This document shows positions 46,985 through 60,500 of a stretch of 64,000 bases of DNA, one piece after another. Made by a program: the position numbers and the translations under genes. The notes beneath the pieces are model-generated. The model saw only the letters and a list, made by a program, of their open reading frames with translations. It searched no databases and was not told the DNA's origin. Numbering within the stretch: position 1 is the stretch's first letter; every line of letters starts with the position of its first letter. This DNA comes from Brachypterus glaber. Lineage: Eukaryota > Arthropoda > Insecta > Coleoptera > Kateretidae. The stretch covers positions 4,464,001 to 4,528,000 of the forward strand of contig OY294046.1 of assembly GCA_958510825.1 (NCBI GenBank), given 5' to 3'.

Positions 46985-48289
46985 TATTTTCTTTGGTCCA
47001 CTTGCCTTACAAGTGATGTAATTATGTATATTTTACCCTAATAAAATTCTCAAATAAAACCTTGTTAAAACGGAGGTTTTACTTAAGATTAAATCCGTAG
47101 CTAGGCTTCGTAGAATAAAAACCAATTAGTTTCATGACGATTAATTCTTTGAAGCTGTTTATTAGTATATTACATAACATGCATACTTGTTTCCGTATAC
47201 GGAAAGTGACTTATTTCGCATGAGCGAATGTTGAACACGAGCTGCGCAGTGGCGAGTGCGGGAACATCGCGAATGCAAAGAAGATACTTTCCCAAAAAGT
47301 TATGTAGGTACATACACTATTTTTAACACTGACAAAAAAAATTATTTAAAAAAATAATTTTCAAAAAAAAAATTAAAAATTATATTAAAAAAAAAATAAT
47401 TTTTCAAAGAAAAAATATTCTTTTTCAAAGAAAAAAATTTTTCATGACACTTTTTTAACCCCATTAAAAAATGTTGAAAAATATAGTATATTAAAGTACT
47501 AGTTTCATAACATACGTTTTAAGCGCTAAAAACGTGTTATGAAACTAGTGCTTTATACAATTTTTTCTATTTTGCTCTAAAATTTAAAAAAACTTACATT
47601 TAAATTGATGGCTGATTTAGGGATTTTTGTTTGGGATTGGCATTACAGTTTACACCATGTTTAAAATTCTAAGAACAAATGATATTTTGATATATTTTAT
47701 AGTCATCTCTTCTCTTTTTTACTGCAATTAACCAACCCACAATTTTAACATGGTAAAAAAAAGAAAATTCAACTTTAAAGCGACATTGACATTTGCACGG
47801 AAAACGTCAAGCGATAGATGAGGTCTGGTGCCAACCCAAAAGAACAAAAATTACAGACCTCTTATGGGCCTATAAGAACACGCAAAATGCGTGTGATGTT
47901 AAAATAGAGAATTTTATAAGCTTAAAAATGATGTATGTAATCTAACGTTTTAACACGTTCGCTGCCGACGCACAGTGGTATAGAATGTAGAGGTCACGTC
48001 GAGTCACATCTCGGGTCACATTTAAAATTAATTTCCCGCTTTATTAGTAGAGATAAAAAACTCATTTTATTTTATTTTTTTATTTTTTATGCGTCATCGG
48101 CAGCAAAAGTGTTGAAAAGGTTTGACTTTTCATTTTGAATTTTTTTCCATTTTTTTTTTATTTTTTTACGAAATCGTTTATATTTTCTTTTCTTCTTTTT
48201 AATTTAATATTCTTCTCGAGATTTTCTTTTTTTTTCCTTTCTTACGGTAACTTTAATACTTACCCACTGTGCGCCTCTTAATAGGCCAA
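46985..48289. other. Gene-free stretch upstream of Ctr9
   Basis: Contains a perfect-looking 70-bp palindrome at 47487-47559, long A/T homopolymer runs at 47340-47450 and 48070-48240, and a GC-richer patch at 47220-47280 (GAGCTGCGCAGTGGCGAGTG). No coding exon recognised. Confidence 0.45.
47487..47559. repeat. Palindrome, about 73 bp
   Basis: TTAAAGTACTAGTTTCATAA and TTATGAAACTAGTGCTTTATA pair around AAGCGC. Confidence 0.75.
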
Positions 48290-48530
48290 CTTGCGTCATC
48301 TAGTGACAGTTTCTAAAACTAACCCGGCTATCACACACTGCCACTAGATGGTGCCACTAAGTATTGACACAGCGCCACCCAACAGAAGATATTTGAAGCT
48401 ACTTCATTTTGACAGTTGACAATCCGCGACTTAAAAAAATATTGGTGATGCGAAGCCGTTTAGAAAAGAGGTTGTGAAATGGTTTGAAAAAGTGTAAATA
48501 TCCATTTAGTTCTGAAGAATTGATAAAACG
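48290..48530 (+). promoter_or_regulatory. Probable Ctr9 promoter and 5' UTR
   Basis: This 240-bp stretch is less AT-rich than its surroundings and directly precedes the Ctr9 ATG. CCACTAGATGGTGCC at 48341-48355 matches the CTCF core pattern with one mismatch. A diverged inverted relative (CATCTAGTGACAG) is 40 bp upstream. No TATA box is obvious. Two short upstream frames (ATG at 48448, 10 codons with stop; ATG at 48479, 3 codons with stop) would lie in the leader if transcription starts before them. Confidence 0.35.
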
Positions 48531-48572
48531 ATGGCGGCGTCCATCGAAATTCCTCTTCGGGACACCGACGAG
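48531..48572 (+). CDS. Ctr9: Ctr9 exon 1 (coding part)
   Basis: Residues 1-14, [14 protein letters not shown], followed by GTAATT donor. Phase 0. Intron 1 is 57 nt. Confidence 0.93.
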
Positions 48573-51500
48573 GTAATTTTAAAGGTCGAAAATCAGTTGA
48601 AATATGGTACATATCCTTTGTTTTTGTAGGTTATTGAGCTGTATTTGGATCAACTTCCTGATGGGGATGAAGTTCTGGGTATTCTACGCCAGGAAAATAC
48701 CCATTTGTTCATTTGGGTTAACCTTGCAGTAAGTAGAAACTTTTTATAAAATGTATCATACCTTGTCTGGTATGGTACAGTTGGATCCGAAAAAAAAACA
48801 AGATTGAAAATTTAGTTGTGTAAATTTAATAATTACAATACAAACAAAGCTGTTGTCATGTTGACAATATTTGTCAAAATTACTTATAATAATTATAAAG
48901 CAATTAGAAATGCGTTAAGAAATGTTAAAAAATCGCAAACTATTAGTATATTGGAAGCAGGATGTACGGAAGTGATTGTGGCTAGTGATCTCTATAGAGA
49001 CCTTTAATTGTGGCAAGGTTATTTAGTGTTTCGGAGAGTTGTGTTAAGATCATAGAAAAAAGAATAATTGTTAAAATTGAAGAAAAAATAGACGGGGAGG
49101 AAAGGGCGTGCAGACTCTGAAAGAAAGAAGATATCAAATGAAATACAGGATGAAAAATTACTTAATTATTTGAGAGAATACCGTTTACAAGAAGCGGTGC
49201 ATGCTATAAACAATACAAATTTTCCTGGATTAAAAACCATCGCCCGTCGCCGCATCGATAGTTCCAAGATTAAAAACGCGAAAAAAAACCTCTGGAAAAA
49301 CTTTTTTTTAAACAAAAATCATAATTTTCATAAATTATATTTTTGGTTAGTAGAGTTCAAATTTTTATTTTTCCATAAGATTTACTAAATATTGTGTTTT
49401 AATTTTTATTATTATTATTTTTTGATACCATTTAATACCTTTAAAAGGGACCTGATTAGCCTTAGTTAAAATTTTATTTATTTAGTTTATTTTAGTAAAC
49501 TTCTATTTATTTATATACCTATGTACAAATATTTTGATTATTTATTGTATTATCAAACTGGATTTTCCGTAAATAAATGAATTGAATTGAATTGAATTGA
49601 CATTATTCGCATGCATTTTCTGTAATAAACTTTGAAAAAACTGACAATTAATTGTCAAATTAACCTAACCTATTTCTTAAAATGTTACATACACTATTAA
49701 ATAATTAGTAAAATTGACATTTTAGTATATTTAAATCTTGCATTTTTTGTGGGTCCAACTGTATGTCTACACATAGCTTTTGCCACGAAAGTCAAGCTTT
49801 AATGCTTAATTTAGCAAGGTCTTGCTAACTTAAGACCTAGACCTAGTGTCCCTAATGGCAAAATCTATAGAATTTCCACCTTGACAACATCTATTCTAAT
49901 TCTTTCCTACTTATCTTTAATATCTATTTTTTTAGCTTGAATACTACAAACAAAACAAAATCGAGGATTTTATTAAAATCCTAGAAGCTTCTCGATTAGA
50001 TGCCAATGTTGAATATCGAGACTATGAAAAAGATCAGATGCGGGCACTTGATATGCTTGCTGCATACTATGTGCAGGAAGCTAATCGGGAGAAAAACAAG
50101 GATAAAAAACGTGAGCTTTTTACAAAGGCTACTTTACTTTATACAACTGCTGACAAAATTATTATGTATGACCAGGTAATATAAATAAATATTTTTTATT
50201 CAAAATATGTGCAAAATTAATTAAAAATATATATCCATTGAATAAATTTTAGAACCATCTTTTGGGTCGAGCATATTTTTGCCTATTGGAAGGTGATAAA
50301 ATGGAACAAGCTGATGCACAATTTAATTTTGTGTTGAATCAATCTCCCAACAATATACCTTCCCTGCTGGGAAAGGCCTGTATTGCCTACAACAAAAAAG
50401 ATTTTAGAGGAGCTCTAGCTTTTTATAAAAAGGCATTGAGGACCAATCCAAATTGTCCAGCTGCGGTCAGATTAGGTGAGTTTTGGAAATTTAAGAATAA
50501 CACAAAAAATTGTATTACGTTTTCTTAGGAAAGTCCTGCATTCATTTTTTACATCGGCACTTAGTGCTACTAAGAGTGCCGATGTATTGAAATCTTCGCC
50601 GAAAAGTCAAAATCTTTGACCACGTTTTTTTCACATTTGTCGATGTTTTAAAACATTCTCGAAATCAGTCCATCTGTCTGTCTGTCTGGGTGTAAACTCT
50701 CTAACTCCATTTCTACATGAGATATCGACTTGCGGTTTTTTGCATATTGTTTCTTATTGTATTCTGAAGAGCTGATTACATTTTGGGGATAAACGATTGG
50801 GGGTAAGGGGGTAAAAATAGGGTAAAACTCCTATTTTTAGCGTTTTTTGTTTATAATTAAGGCAATTATTATTGTATTTGGTTAATTTAGTACTTATATA
50901 AAAGATAATTTTAAATTGGTCAAAAAATGCTATAAACAACGTTTTCCTAAAACGAATTGTTTTCGAGATATTGGCATTTAAAGCAGTAAAAGGTTTTTTT
51001 AGTATATCTCACATATTTATATCCCGATTTCAAAAAATTATAATTTAAATAAAAGCTCTTTTTAAGCCCTATAAAAAATGTTATATACAGTTTTTTGCTA
51101 GAATATAATGTTTTAAAGATACAGTATTTAAAATCAAACAAAACACCTAGTTTTAAATTTGTAAAGTAGATGGCTCTAGTGTACAATAGTGCGGATGTTT
51201 TGACAGGGTGCTTGCAACGTTTCATCTAGTTTTTATTGCTTTTTTACCTTTTTTAAGGTTTTAACACAAAAAGATGATTTTAAAAAAATATATATTTTGG
51301 TCTGTGGCCCTGATAATTTAAAAACGCGTTGAGTTAAAAAAGTCGGACAATGGGGTGGGGCAAGGTTTCATCTGGAAGCTAAAATTATTTGTGCATTAAT
51401 TTTTTTTTTCATTTTTCAAAGATTTTTTTTTTGTCAAAAAAGTAAAAAGGAAATATTTTTATGTTTGATTTTAAACTAGATGAAATGTTGCAAGCACCCT

Positions 51501-54500
51501 GTCAAAACATCGGCACTATTGTACACTAGAGCCATCTAGTTTGCAAATTTCAAACTAGGTGTTTTGTTTGATTATAAATTCTGTATCTTTAAAACATTAT
51601 ATTCTAGCAAAAAACTGTATATGACATTTTTTATAGGGCTTAAACAGAGCTTTTATTTAAAATATATTTTTTTGAAATCGGGTTATAAATATGTGAGATA
51701 TGCTAAAAAAACTTTTTACTGCTTTAAACGCCAATATCTCGAAAACAATGCTTTTTAGGAAAACGTTGTTTATAAAATTTTTTGACCAATTTAAAATTAT
51801 CTTTTATATAAATGCTAAATTAACCAAATACAATAATAATTGCCTTAATTATAAACAAAAAACGCTAAAAATAGGAGTTTTACCCTATTTTTTTATTGAT
51901 TTCGACGAATGGTCTAAAACGTCGAAAAATGTGAAAAAAACGTGGTCAAAGATTTTGACTTTTCGGCGAAGATTTCAATACATCGGCACTATTAGTAGCA
52001 CTAAGTGCCGATGTAAAATACCTATTTTAATTTTGTAGGTATGGGTCATTGCTTCATGAAACTAAACAACCAGGACAAAGCTAGGTTGGCATTTGAAAGA
52101 GCCCTACAGTTGGATTCGAAATGTGTAGGGGCGTTGGTTGGTCTGGCCATTTTGAAGTTAAACTTGCAAAATCCAGACACTATTCGTACGGGCGTTCAAA
52201 TGTTGTCCAAAGCTTACACGATAGATTCTTCCAATCCTATGGTTCTAAACCATTTGGCCAACCATTTTTTCTTTAAGAAGGTAAGTCACTTACCATAAGT
52301 TTAACTAAAAATAAAACATTATTATTATACTATTCGCGGCGCGTAGCGCTAGAATAGTATTATTCAGTATGAAAAAATAACAAACTTTGCAAAAGTCCGT
52401 CCGTCCGATGTCACGTTTTTTGTGTACGCGATAACTCCGGAAGGAATTATCTGATCGACTCGAAATTTTCAGGAAAAATCAAGTTATATGAGGGGAAGAG
52501 TAAGGAAACTAGATCTGTGGCGCAGCCACTAGGAAACTGAAGTAGAGTTTACAGATTTAGCGAGATTTAGTGTCCTTAGGGAAGATCCCTATTGTTTTTC
52601 AAAGTAATCCCCCCAAATTATGTGCACAACTTGTGGAATTGAACCACACAACTTGTGCATATAACCCAAGAACTTGTACACCCGTGCTTTGGTTCAGGGG
52701 GTTTTGCGAAAATGTGTCTGAAGTCACCCACACTGTCTGAAGTCACCCCACTTGAAATCAATTAAAAATCTCGGTAATTTTGGACAAGATTTTTCAGAAA
52801 TTTTATTAAAAAGCTTAAAAATCTTAGTTTTTTATGTCAAAAAAACTCTCAAGTTATACAAAAATGTCAGTGTACAAATATTTTCTACTTTTGGTATTTT
52901 CATCAGATTTGTTTAAAAACCAATTAATTTTTTTCAGGACTATAATAAAGTACAACATTTGGCACTGCATGCCTTTCACAACACAGAAAACGAAGCGATG
53001 CGAGCCGAAAGTTGTTACCAATTGGCGCGAGCCTTTCACGTCCAGGAGGACTTCGATCAGGCCTTTCAGTACTACTATCAAGCCACCCAGTTCGCACCTG
53101 CCGCTTTTGTTTTGCCACATTTCGGTTTGGGCCAAATGTACATTTACCGGGGAGACTCGGAAAATGCGGCCCAGTGTTTCGAAAAAGTATTAAAAGCTCA
53201 GCCGGGAAACTACGAAACGATGAAAATTTTAGGTGAGCGTAAAATACTTCGCGTGAAAATATTTCACAGAGCCACAAAAAAACTGTTGTCTGCTGGGGTT
53301 GAGACCCACCTGTTATTATGTATTTTTTTTTAGTTAAATCTTTGCGAAATAATTAGTTTGAACAGTTAACTTCTTGCGAAATATTTAGTTTGTGAAGTTA
53401 AATATTAGCAAAATATTTAGTTTGCAAAGTTTAATCTTTGCCAAATATTAAGTAATATAAGTTTGCGAAGTTAAATCTTTGCGAAATATTTAGTTTGCGA
53501 AGTTAAATCTTTGCCAAATATTTAGTTTGTGAAGTTAAATATTTGCAAAATATTTAGTTTGCGAACTTTAATCTTTGCCAAATATTTAGTTTGCGAAGTT
53601 AAATCTTTGCGAAATATTTAGTTTGCGAAGTTAAATCTTTGCGAAATATTTAGTTTTCGAAGTTAAATTTTTGCGAAATATTCAGTTTGCACAGTTAAAT
53701 CTTTGCGAAATATTTAGTTTGTGAAGTTAAATATATGCAAAATATTTAGTTTGCAAAGTTTAATCTTTGCCAAATATTAAGTTTGCGAAGTTAAATCTTT
53801 GCGAAATATTTAGTTTGCAAAGTTAAATCTTTGCGAAATATTTAGTTTGCGAAGTTAAATCTTTGCGAAATATTTAGTTTTCGAAGTTAAATCTTTGCGA
53901 AATATTTAGTTTGCACAATTAAATCTTTGCGAAATATTTAGTTTGTGAAGTTAAATATATGCAAAATATTTAGTTTGCAAAGTTTAATCTTTGCCAAATA
54001 TTTAGTTTGCGAGGTTAAATCTTTGCGAAATATTTAGTTTGCGAGGTTAAATCTTTGCGAAATATTTAGTTTGCACAGTTAAATCTTTGCGATATATTTA
54101 TTTTGTGCAGTTAAATATTTTCAAAATATTTAGTTTGCAAAGTTTAATCTTTGCTAAATATTAAGTTTGCGAAGTTAAATCTTTGCGAAATATTTAGTTT
54201 GCGAAGTTTAATCTTTGCCAAATATTAAGTTTGCGAAGTTAAATCTTTGCGAAATGTTTAGTTTGTGAAGTTAAATATTTGCAAAATATTTAGTTTGCGA
54301 AGTTAAATCTTTGCGAAATATTTAGTTTGCACAGTTAAATCTTTGCGAAATATTTAGTTTGTGAAGTTAAATATTTGCAAAATATTTAGTTTGCGAAGTT
54401 AAATCTTTGCGAAATATTTAGTTTGCAAAGTTTAATCTTTGCCAAATATTAAGTTTGCGAAGTTAAATCTTTGCGAAATATTTAGTTTGCGAAGTTAAAT

Positions 54501-57500
54501 ATTTGTCAAATTTTCAGTTTGCGAAGTTAAATCTTTGCGAAATATTTAGTTTGCGAAGTTAAATCTTTGCGAAATATTTATTTTCCGAAGTTTTTTGTTA
54601 TGAACGTAAACCAATTTTTAGGGTCCTTGTACGCGAATTCTTCGTCACAATCGAAAAGAGATATCGCTAAAAACCACTTAAAAAAGGTCACTGAGCAATT
54701 TCCTGACGACATTGAGGCTTGGATCGAGTTGGCGCAGATTTTGGAACAGTCTGATTTGCTGGGTTCCTTAGGCGCGTACGGAACTGCGATCCAGATTTTA
54801 AATAAAGACGTCCAGGCGGAAATTCCGACGGAGATATTAAACAACGTAGGAGCTTTACATTATAGGTAATTTTTGGTGGTATAGTTTTTTTTTGCAAAAA
54901 GTTCGGAAAATTTAGGTCAACAAACATATCACATAATTTTTTTTACAGTTTTTTTTTTGAGTTTTAAAAGAAAATTTGAATATTAAACAAATTCAATTTT
55001 CCGATTTTTTTTCTTGCAAAAACTGTTACTGTAGGTGATAACAAAGGAAGCCATTTTAAAGTTGCAGCCGCTTGGCGCCATCTATTTATAAACGTTGAAA
55101 TCGAAAGTATAAATCTTTAAAAAAGTCCAAACGATTTCCGGTTAGTAGTTATACAAATTATGAAAAAATAAGTGGTAGATTTCGATATATAGTATTTCAT
55201 TTACAGTTTGATAACTAGATGGCACTGCTTTTGCAGATGATACAACTACAATCAATAGTCACAAAAGCCTGAATCGAGCCCTTCAGCTTAGTGAAACAAG
55301 TGAAACAAAAGCGCGAGACTGGTTCTCTTCAAACAATCTTAAGATGAACGCCACAAAGACTCAAAGACTCACCTTCTCCACTAGAGTTTCCCTAGAAAAT
55401 CATGAAAACGTGAAACTATTGGGCATTACTCTTGACAGCAGACTAGACTGGTCTTTCCATGTACAACAGCTTTGCAAAAAGTTGTCTTCAACTGTTTTTG
55501 TTCTAAGACAAATAAAAAAAACTGTCTCTTTTAGCATCTTAAAGATGAGCTACTTTTCTCTCTTTCACTCACATTTAAGTTATGCGACGATTCTCTGGGG
55601 AAGCTCCAGCTATGCTATTGCAGCCTTTCGTTTGCAACAGAGGGCTATTAGAATTTTATGTAATGTGGGATATAGGGAAAATTGTCAACAACTTTTTGTA
55701 AGTTTAGGCACAATGCCCCTACCAACAATTTACATATATCTTACATTATTAAAAATACACAAAGAAAAAAGTCAATTTACTTGTGGTAAAGATGTTCACA
55801 ACCACAATACTAGAGGTAAGTCACAAATCAGAATCCCAAAATATAGACTCAAAAAAGCCTCAGGAAACTCACTGAATCNNNNNNNNNNNNNNNNNNNNNN
55901 NNNNNNNNNNNNNNNNNNNNNNNNNNNNNNNNNNNNNNNNNNNNNNNNNNNNNNNNNNNNNNNNNNNNNNNNNNNNNNNNNNNNNNNNNNNNNNNNNNNN
56001 NNNNNNNNNNNNNNNNNNNNNNNNNNNNNNNNNNNNNNNNNNNNNNNNNNNNNNNNNNNNNNNNNNNNNNNNNNNNNNGAAAGAATTTTGAAGGTAAGTA
56101 TTTATTGCATATTGCGCAAATTGCATTTACCAATAACAGGGTATCCAGTGGTCTGATGAAAAACCTTCGACCGTAAAATGGATTTTTTATTATCAGATTC
56201 ACTTTCAGCAACCATAAAAGCCTTAATATACCAATTTTCACGAAAACTACCCTCTGCCCCTTTAGGGATAAAGTTAGAATTTTTTTATAATCATATTCAC
56301 TTTCAACATCCTCAAAAACCCCAATACACCAGTTTTCACGAAAACTACCCCAAATCCCTCAGGGGGTGAAATTAGAAAAAAAGTATTATCAGATTCATAT
56401 TCGTCGACCCCAAAAACCCCTATATACCAATTTTGAAGAAAATATTAATAATATTGAAAAATATTTACCCCCTCACCCCCTCGGGGGTGGAATTAGACAA
56501 GTTTTTTTTATCAGATTCAATTTCAGCAACCTTGAAAACCCAAAAAAAAAATTATTTTTCCCCATTCCCTTGCCGCACCCCAATATTTACCAAAAACAAT
56601 TCCGAGCGGGAACTTTTGGTAACATACCTGTATGCCAAATTTCAAGTCTTTAGCTTAAAGCGTTCTTAAGTTATCGTGTCAACCAGATTTCCCGGACAGA
56701 CCGACCGACCGAGCGACAATTTATTTTTTTTGCTCGAAATTGATATATATCGACATAAAACGTCATATAACGCAAAAATAAACAAAAAAATTTGAAATTT
56801 TTTCCGAAATTTTGAAAATTTTTAAAATGGGAAAGCAAAAACAATTTTTTTTTCTGTCACAAGTTTAATGTTTTGAAATAGAATTTAGAATTTAGAATTT
56901 GTTGCTGCTTATGTAACTTTTCAGTTTTAGCGTTGTCCGTTTTAAAATTAAACGTTGTAAATATTGCCTAAGGCTTATAAGATAAAAGAAATGTTCAAGA
57001 TGTTCAAAATGTTCAAAACTGGGGCAACGTAATGGGTTGCCTATTCCTAAATAAATGCAAACTTGAGTTTGCTTATTAAATTAAATTTAGAAATACCGGG
57101 TGAGTTTTATTTATGTCCACCCCCAAAATAAAGATTAATCTTCATTTGATAAAAACGAAACTTGGGTGATTTATATAATTTTACATTGGCTATAAAATGG
57201 CGGATTAGTTTTTTTTGTTTCCCCTGTAAACTTTATTACATCGGCACTTAGTGCTACTAAGAGTACCGATGTATTGAAATCTTCGACGAAAAGTCAAAAT
57301 CTATGACCATGTTTTTTTCTCGACGTTTTAGACCTTCCTGAGTCAGTAAAAAAATTTTTTGTGTCCGTCTGTCTGTCTGTCTGTCTGAGTGTAAACTCTC
57401 TAACTCCATTTCTACATGAGATATCGACTTGCGGTTTTTTGCATATTGTTTCTTATCGAATTCCGAAGAGCTGATTAGATTTTGGGGGTAAACGATTGGG

Positions 57501-60500
57501 GGTAAGGGGGTAAAAATAGGGTAAAACTCCTATTTTTAGCGTTTTTTGTTGATAATTATGGCAATTATTACTGTATTTGGTTAATTTAGCACTTATATAA
57601 AAGATAATTTTAAATTGGTCAAAAAATGTTATAAACAACGTTTTCCTAAAACGCATTGTTTTTGAGATATTAGCGTTTAAAGCAGTAAAAGGTTTTTTTA
57701 GCATATCTCACATATTTATAACCCGATTTCAAAAAATTATATTTTAAATAAAAGCTCTTTTTAAGCCCTATAAAAAATGTTATATACAGTTTTTTGCTAG
57801 AATATAATGTGTTAAAAATACAGAATTTAAAATCAAACAAAACACCTAGTTTGAAATTTGCAAACTAGATGGCTCTAGTGTACAATAGTGCCGATGTTTT
57901 GATAGAGAATTTAAAATCAAACAAAACACCTAGTTTGAAATTTGCAAACTAGATGGCTCTAGTGTACAATAGTGCCGATGTTTTGACAGGGTGCTTGCAA
58001 TGTTTCAGCTAGTTTGTATTTTAATTTTGAGGGTGGACATAAATAAAAATCACCCGGTATATCGTAACTTGTAAAAACTGAAAATTGTACGAAAATATAA
58101 CAAAATTTTCCATATGAGTTTACTTTTCTTACAACGTGTAAGATCCCTTTAGGTTTGATTGTAAATAAATAAATATAATGTCTTCTTTTTAGAATCCAGC
58201 TACATCTCAAGACTCTTACTCGTTGATAGCCCTTGGTAATGTTTGGTTGCAAACCCTACATCAACCAACAAAGGACAAGGAACGCGAAAAGCGCCATCAA
58301 GAAAGAGCCCTGTCAATGTTTAAACAAGTACTCAAAATTGATCCCAAAAATATTTGGGCCGCGAATGGTATTGGGTCGGTTTTGGCCCATAAAGGCGCAG
58401 TGAACGAGGCAAGAGACATTTTCGCGCAAGTGCGTGAAGCTACAGCCGATTTTTACGAGGTTTGGTTGAACATTGCGCATATTTATGTTGAACAAAAGCA
58501 GTTCGTTAGTGCCATTCAAATGGTGAGTAAATAATAACCAGTAGTCGGCGTAAACTCAGTTATGACTCATCAACGTTAAAAATAAACAGAAACATAGGCT
58601 TACGGAATAATTTTGCCGAATTATGAGGGAAATTTTTATAAAGGTCACTAAATCGAAACATTTGACGACTAATTTGTTACACTCAACAATATTGACTATA
58701 CATATTAACTATAGATATGTATATATATCGGTGTTTTTCAAAGAAAAAACCGATATTCGATTTTAATCTTTTAAGAATACGAAAGTTTTTAATTTTTATT
58801 TATCGATAACTTTTTTTCCAACCTTACTCGTTTAAATAGAATCATTAAAAAAATCAAGATAAAAAGAAATAAAAATGTAAATATTTAAAACTTCGCGTTA
58901 ACGCTAGAGTCGACGCGGCGTAATGGAAATTCGCCGAGTACTGATAATAACAAACCGTGAAGATATGTAATGCTACGCATTCCATTATACAGGGTGTCCC
59001 AGAACTCGCGTCCATCCTTGAAGGGGCACATAATATATAAAAAACTACGACGGGGTGGCCACGTGTCAGGGAAATCAGGGAATTTAAAGAGGTAAATATC
59101 AGGGAAATATCAGGGAATGTTATTAAAATAAATGAAAAATCAGGGAATTTTATTAAAAAAACTATTTTTTTATCCCTTTTTTTTCATATATTTTTTAACT
59201 TAAAACTAAAAGAAGTCAGGGAAATGTCAGGGAAAATATGAAAATTTGTCAGGGAAAATTTTCAAAATCAGGAAAAAGTCAGGGAAATGTCAGAATATTT
59301 TCAAAATAAAATTCTGTGTGATAAAAAAGTCACATAAACATAGGGCCGCAAATCGGTCCTAATGGACCCTTAAAGAGGACCCAAAAAAAGCGCTAACAAA
59401 ATAATTTGACATTGCAGAGCGATTTCACATTAAAAATTAAGAAAAAAGTTTGTGACACCCTGGCCCAAAAATAAATATTAAGTGAGTCATGCACTCTTTA
59501 AATAGTAACACTTTTTAGGTGCATATCCTGTAATTTTTTTTAATGGATTTTCCGTTGCTCTTACGGTGTAACACTAAGAGAATCTTTTTGTGTAATTTTA
59601 CTTAAAGAATCCATAATTTGTAAAAAGAATGCAAAAAGATTACACTGAAAAAAGTTTTGCGCAAAAATGTAGTAAGCCACAGCCATTTCGCACGCCTAGG
59701 CGCGCTTTCGGTAAAATAACTAAAATAATTGATCTTAATAATACTGAACCATATGCAAAACCTTGTCCCTCTGACTCCAGAGATACTAAATAAAAATCCT
59801 ATTTTTCGTATCCCCTTTAATAGGCCCTTAGGAGCGATTTGCGGGTCTACATTGATCTCGACATTTTTTTAAATTTTTTGATGATTTGATAGTATGTGTA
59901 CCTTTAAGGACGGACGCGAAGTTTTGGGACACCCTGTATACTATTCACAGTAAATGGTCTATTGCGTTTTACCAAATACAAAAAAAAAAATAATTAATAA
60001 TAAATAAAAAAATTAACATTTTTTTAAAAGATCTTTGTTTTGAAAAACAAAAAAATGTTGAAAAAAAAATAATTTTTTTTTTTAATTTTCTTTTTGCAAA
60101 AAAACGAAAAAATAAAAAAAAAACTTAAAAAAATATAATTAAATTTTGTTTTAAAAGATCTTTTTTAGAAAAGAAATAATTAAAAAAAAAATTTTTTTGG
60201 CGTAAAAATTATATCTGTAAATTAGGTCTATTTTTTTCAGTACGAAAATTGTCTAAGAAAATTCTTCAAATACAACAATGTCGATGTACTTCAATACCTG
60301 GCCAGAGCATATTACAAAGCTGGCAAATTAAAAGAAGCCAAAATGGTACTACTAAAAGCCCGTAGGGTGGCGCCACAAGATACCGTACTACTTTATAATA
60401 TCGCACTGGTCTTACAAAGACTGGCTACATTTATCCTTAAGGACGAAAAATCGACATTACAAACAGTATTACAGGCCGTCCATGAATTGGGACTCTCTTT

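Noticed and set aside
50551..51229. Family B as a Helitron (CTAG end followed by T)
   Set aside because: The right end fits CTRR-T, but there is no convincing hairpin just inside it and the left end does not start with TC, so the class is left open.
52854..53277. Antisense and shifted open frames over Ctr9 exon 6
   Set aside because: Shadows of the TPR coding exon; no domain and no splice support.
53331..54591. CRISPR-like regular repeat array
   Set aside because: Repeats are directly adjacent 32-bp units with no unique spacers, in a eukaryotic intron; it is a minisatellite.
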